A stretch of DNA of 8,792 nucleotides. Origin: Sulfuricurvum sp. Its GTDB lineage: Bacteria > Campylobacterota > Campylobacteria > Campylobacterales > Sulfurimonadaceae. The translations under genes were made by a program, and so were the position numbers. Every line of letters starts with the position of its first letter. The stretch's first letter is position 1. The DNA lies in the NCBI GenBank assembly GCA_014764075.1, contig JACXUE010000063.1, positions 1-8,792 of the forward strand, in the 5' to 3' direction. The notes below the pieces were generated by a model. It saw nothing but the letters and a program-made list of their open reading frames with translations. It was not told the DNA's origin and made no database searches. Shown piece after piece: positions 6,696 through 8,792 of the stretch.

Positions 6696-7673
6696 ATGTA
6701 TATTCAAGAATCGCGGTTTGCCCTTTGGGCTGATTTTATTGAACGTACCTTTTTGGATGAGGGTTTTAAAGAGCTGATTTCGCAGGGAATCATAAATGGA
6801 GCGACTTCGAATCCGGCTATTTTTAAAAACGCGATTTTGACATCGCCCGCGTATAAAGAGCAGATAGCTACCCTATCTCATCTCTCTCCAAAAGAAAAAT
6901 ACGAAGCATTGGCTATCTACGACATCCAAAAAGCGGCGGATATATTGCGTCCTCTCTATGATGCCGGAGATGATGGATATGTGAGTATCGAAGTTGATCC
7001 GTTTTTGTGTGATGATGCGGAGGCAACGATTGCGGAGGGGGTGCGCCTCCATGCAGCGATCAATCGCCCCAATGTGATGATCAAAGTACCCGCAACCGAA
7101 GCGGGATACATTGCGATGGAAGCGTTGGCCTGTCGAGGTATTGCTGTCAATGCAACCCTTATCTTTTCAGTCGAACAAGCCTTAGCGTGCGCTAAAGCAT
7201 TTGAACGTGCTTCACGTCATGCTTCGGTCGATACAGTCATCAGCGTATTCGTGAGTCGAATAGACCGTGCGATTGATGAGACACTACGCTCGGTGGGTGT
7301 TGAAACCGGTAAAATGGGGATTATCAATGCCGCCGATATTTACAATCGTGTCGAAGCGCTCAATGTTCCGAAATGCCGCATTCTGTTTGCCAGTACGGGG
7401 GTAAAAGGAGATGAATTCCGAGCATCCTATTACATCGATGAGCTGTTGGCACCTAATAGTGTCAATACGGCTCCGATCGCTACGATAGATGCGTTTGTTG
7501 CACGCGGCGATAAAGCGCTCAAGCTTCCTCTGAGTGAGGAAGTGATTCAATATCATCGTAGTGCCGTCGTCAATGCCGGTATCGATATCGAAGCTGTTAT
7601 TGCCCAACAAATTGTCGAGGGATTGGATGCTTTTAAGGTAGCGTTTGGAGAAATTTTAAGCGAATTGGAGTAA
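6696..7673 (+). CDS. tal: Transaldolase
   Basis: Transaldolase moves a dihydroxyacetone unit between sedoheptulose 7-phosphate and glyceraldehyde 3-phosphate in the non-oxidative pentose phosphate pathway. The 325-residue protein is an alpha/beta barrel with family landmarks NGATSNPAIFKNAI at 34-47, VSIEVDP at 96-102, the Schiff-base lysine in MIKVPAT (Lys130) and VNATLIFS at 151-158. The form, with GATSNP near the N-terminus and 325 residues, is the one I associate with Campylobacterota, distinct from E. coli TalB in detail. The start is ATG 6696 with GGAG at 6683-6686, 9 bases before; a TTG two codons upstream is less likely. It lies 32 bases after aat, a spacer with only a weak TACAAT (6677-6682), so it is probably in the same transcript. 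No functional link with protein degradation is apparent. Confidence 0.92.
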   Translation: MYIQESRFALWADFIERTFLDEGFKELISQGIINGATSNPAIFKNAILTSPAYKEQIATLSHLSPKEKYEALAIYDIQKAADILRPLYDAGDDGYVSIEVDPFLCDDAEATIAEGVRLHAAINRPNVMIKVPATEAGYIAMEALACRGIAVNATLIFSVEQALACAKAFERASRHASVDTVISVFVSRIDRAIDETLRSVGVETGKMGIINAADIYNRVEALNVPKCRILFASTGVKGDEFRASYYIDELLAPNSVNTAPIATIDAFVARGDKALKLPLSEEVIQYHRSAVVNAGIDIEAVIAQQIVEGLDAFKVAFGEILSELE

Positions 7674-7676
7674 ACC

Positions 7677-8792
7677 ATGCATTCAGATATTCATCACAGT
7701 ATCCATCAGCACGATTTGGGTGAACTTAATTTTGATGTTCTCAAAAAAATTCGGGGGTATTTGCGCCGGATGATCGATGCAGGGGGGAGTGACTTGCATG
7801 TTAAGGCAAATGCCGTCGTTCGTGCCCGTATAAACGGTGAAATTATCCCACTCTCAGGAGAGATTCTCTCCAAAGACGACGCGCTGATTTTTGCCAAAGA
7901 GCTACTTCGCACCCGTTTTCCCGAATTGGTAGAGAAAAAAGAGCTAGACCTTGTTTATCCGTTTGATGACAATACCCGTTTTCGTATTAATATTTTTTTT
8001 CAAATGGAGGGGATATCGGCCGTTTTTCGTCTTATTCCGGTTAAGATTTTGACGGTTGATGAACTTAAATTGCCGCAAATCGTACATAGTTTTGCAGAGA
8101 TGGAGAGGGGATTGGTGCTGGTAACCGGAGTGACCGGAAGCGGTAAATCGACCACTCTGGCAGCTATAATCAATGAGATCAATTGGAAACGGCGCAAACA
8201 TATCATCACCATCGAAGATCCGATCGAGTTTGTCCATAAAGACCGTAAATGTATTGTGAATCAGCGAAGTATTGGGCAAGATGCTCACAGTTTTGGAGCA
8301 GCATTGCGTGCCGCATTACGGGAAGATCCCGATATTATCCTTGTCGGAGAGATGCGAGATGTGGAGACGATTGAGATCGCGCTTCATGCGGCCGATACGG
8401 GACATCTCGTTTTCTCGACACTTCATACCCTTGATGCAAAAGAGACGGTTAACCGTATTATCTCGGTTTTCCCATCAACAGAACAAAATCGTGTCCGCAT
8501 GACCCTTGCATCAGTGCTCAAAGGGGTTATTTCCCAGCGTCTGATTCCGACAGTGGACGGAAAGCGTACTGCGGCTCTCGAAATTTTGATCCGAACTCCT
8601 CGCATCGAGCAGCTGATTGCGGAGAATCGGGATATCGAGATTCCTGATACGATTGCGGAGGGCAAACAACTTTATCAATCGCAAACATTCGACCAAGGGA
8701 TTTTGGATTTGTATTTGGAGGGGAGGATCTCTCGGGATGATGCGCTGGCGTATGCGACATTGCCATCGGATCTGAAACTCCGTATGGATGGG
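7677..8792 (+). CDS. PilT/PilU-family type IV pilus retraction ATPase, 3' end cut by window
   Basis: PilT-class hexameric ATPases power disassembly of type IV pili at the inner membrane, for twitching or DNA uptake. The 372 codons seen have no stop before the window edge. Landmarks: an N-terminal PAS-like part with SDLHVK at 38-43 and INGEI at 52-56; Walker A GVTGSGKST at 151-159; Asp box TIEDPIEF at 178-185; Walker B DIILVGEMRD at 219-228; and His box HLVFSTLHT at 242-250. The tail (TFDQGILDLYLEGRIS at 337-352, then DDALAYA) resembles PilU more than PilT, but PilT cannot be excluded. PilU-type proteins are about 380 residues, so only a few codons are likely missing. The start ATG 7677 is 3 bases after the tal stop, with GGAG at 7667-7670 in the last tal codons. 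Residues 2-12 carry five histidines (2, 6, 7, 10, 12). No other pilus gene is in the window. Confidence 0.9.
   Translation, partial: MHSDIHHSIHQHDLGELNFDVLKKIRGYLRRMIDAGGSDLHVKANAVVRARINGEIIPLSGEILSKDDALIFAKELLRTRFPELVEKKELDLVYPFDDNTRFRINIFFQMEGISAVFRLIPVKILTVDELKLPQIVHSFAEMERGLVLVTGVTGSGKSTTLAAIINEINWKRRKHIITIEDPIEFVHKDRKCIVNQRSIGQDAHSFGAALRAALREDPDIILVGEMRDVETIEIALHAADTGHLVFSTLHTLDAKETVNRIISVFPSTEQNRVRMTLASVLKGVISQRLIPTVDGKRTAALEILIRTPRIEQLIAENRDIEIPDTIAEGKQLYQSQTFDQGILDLYLEGRISRDDALAYATLPSDLKLRMDG

Noticed and set aside
7944..8288. Minus-strand open frames in the right part, up to 114 codons
   Set aside because: The plus strand here is the unmistakable PilT/PilU-type ATPase with Walker A, Walker B, Asp and His boxes.

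Overview
The window is chromosomal, gene-dense DNA of ordinary housekeeping type. Protein relatedness recalled from memory points to Campylobacterota, close to Sulfurimonas or Sulfuricurvum. The evidence is the style of the BioD, PyrB, ClpS-ClpA-Aat and transaldolase proteins, short spacers, and occasional TTG starts. No database search was possible. I see no insertion sequence, CRISPR array, tRNA, rRNA or phage gene, and no gene-free stretch longer than 50 bases.

Left part (1-2201), minus strand: a leftward group reads bioD (biotin), pyrB (pyrimidines), pabB (folate). pabB is intact. bioD and pyrB are not. The bioD frame matches the family up to about residue 158 (near 1728). The rest of that frame is then a shadow of pyrB in the wrong frame. 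pyrB has no N-terminal part and joins in at the residues just before its FFENSTRT motif. The simplest reading is one deletion of roughly 300 bases or more that removed the bioD 3' end and the pyrB 5' end, or an equivalent assembly error. This is the most unusual point in the window.

Centre (2202-2251): a 50-base divergent spacer with candidate promoters for both directions.

Right part (2252-8792), plus strand: six tightly packed genes in one direction. They are a Cys/Met-metabolism PLP enzyme of the O-acetylhomoserine sulfhydrylase type, clpS, clpA, aat, a transaldolase, and a PilT/PilU-type pilus ATPase that runs off the right edge. clpS-clpA-aat is a complete bacterial N-degron module apart from ClpP: Aat adds Leu/Phe to protein N-termini, ClpS recognises them, and ClpA unfolds the target for ClpP. 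Spacings are 22 bases (PLP enzyme to clpS), 2 bases (clpS to clpA), a 4-base overlap (clpA to aat), 32 bases (aat to tal) and 3 bases (tal to the pilus ATPase), which suggests one long transcript with translational coupling.

I did not find a clearly new biological system. The damaged bioD-pyrB junction is the observation that most deserves checking.
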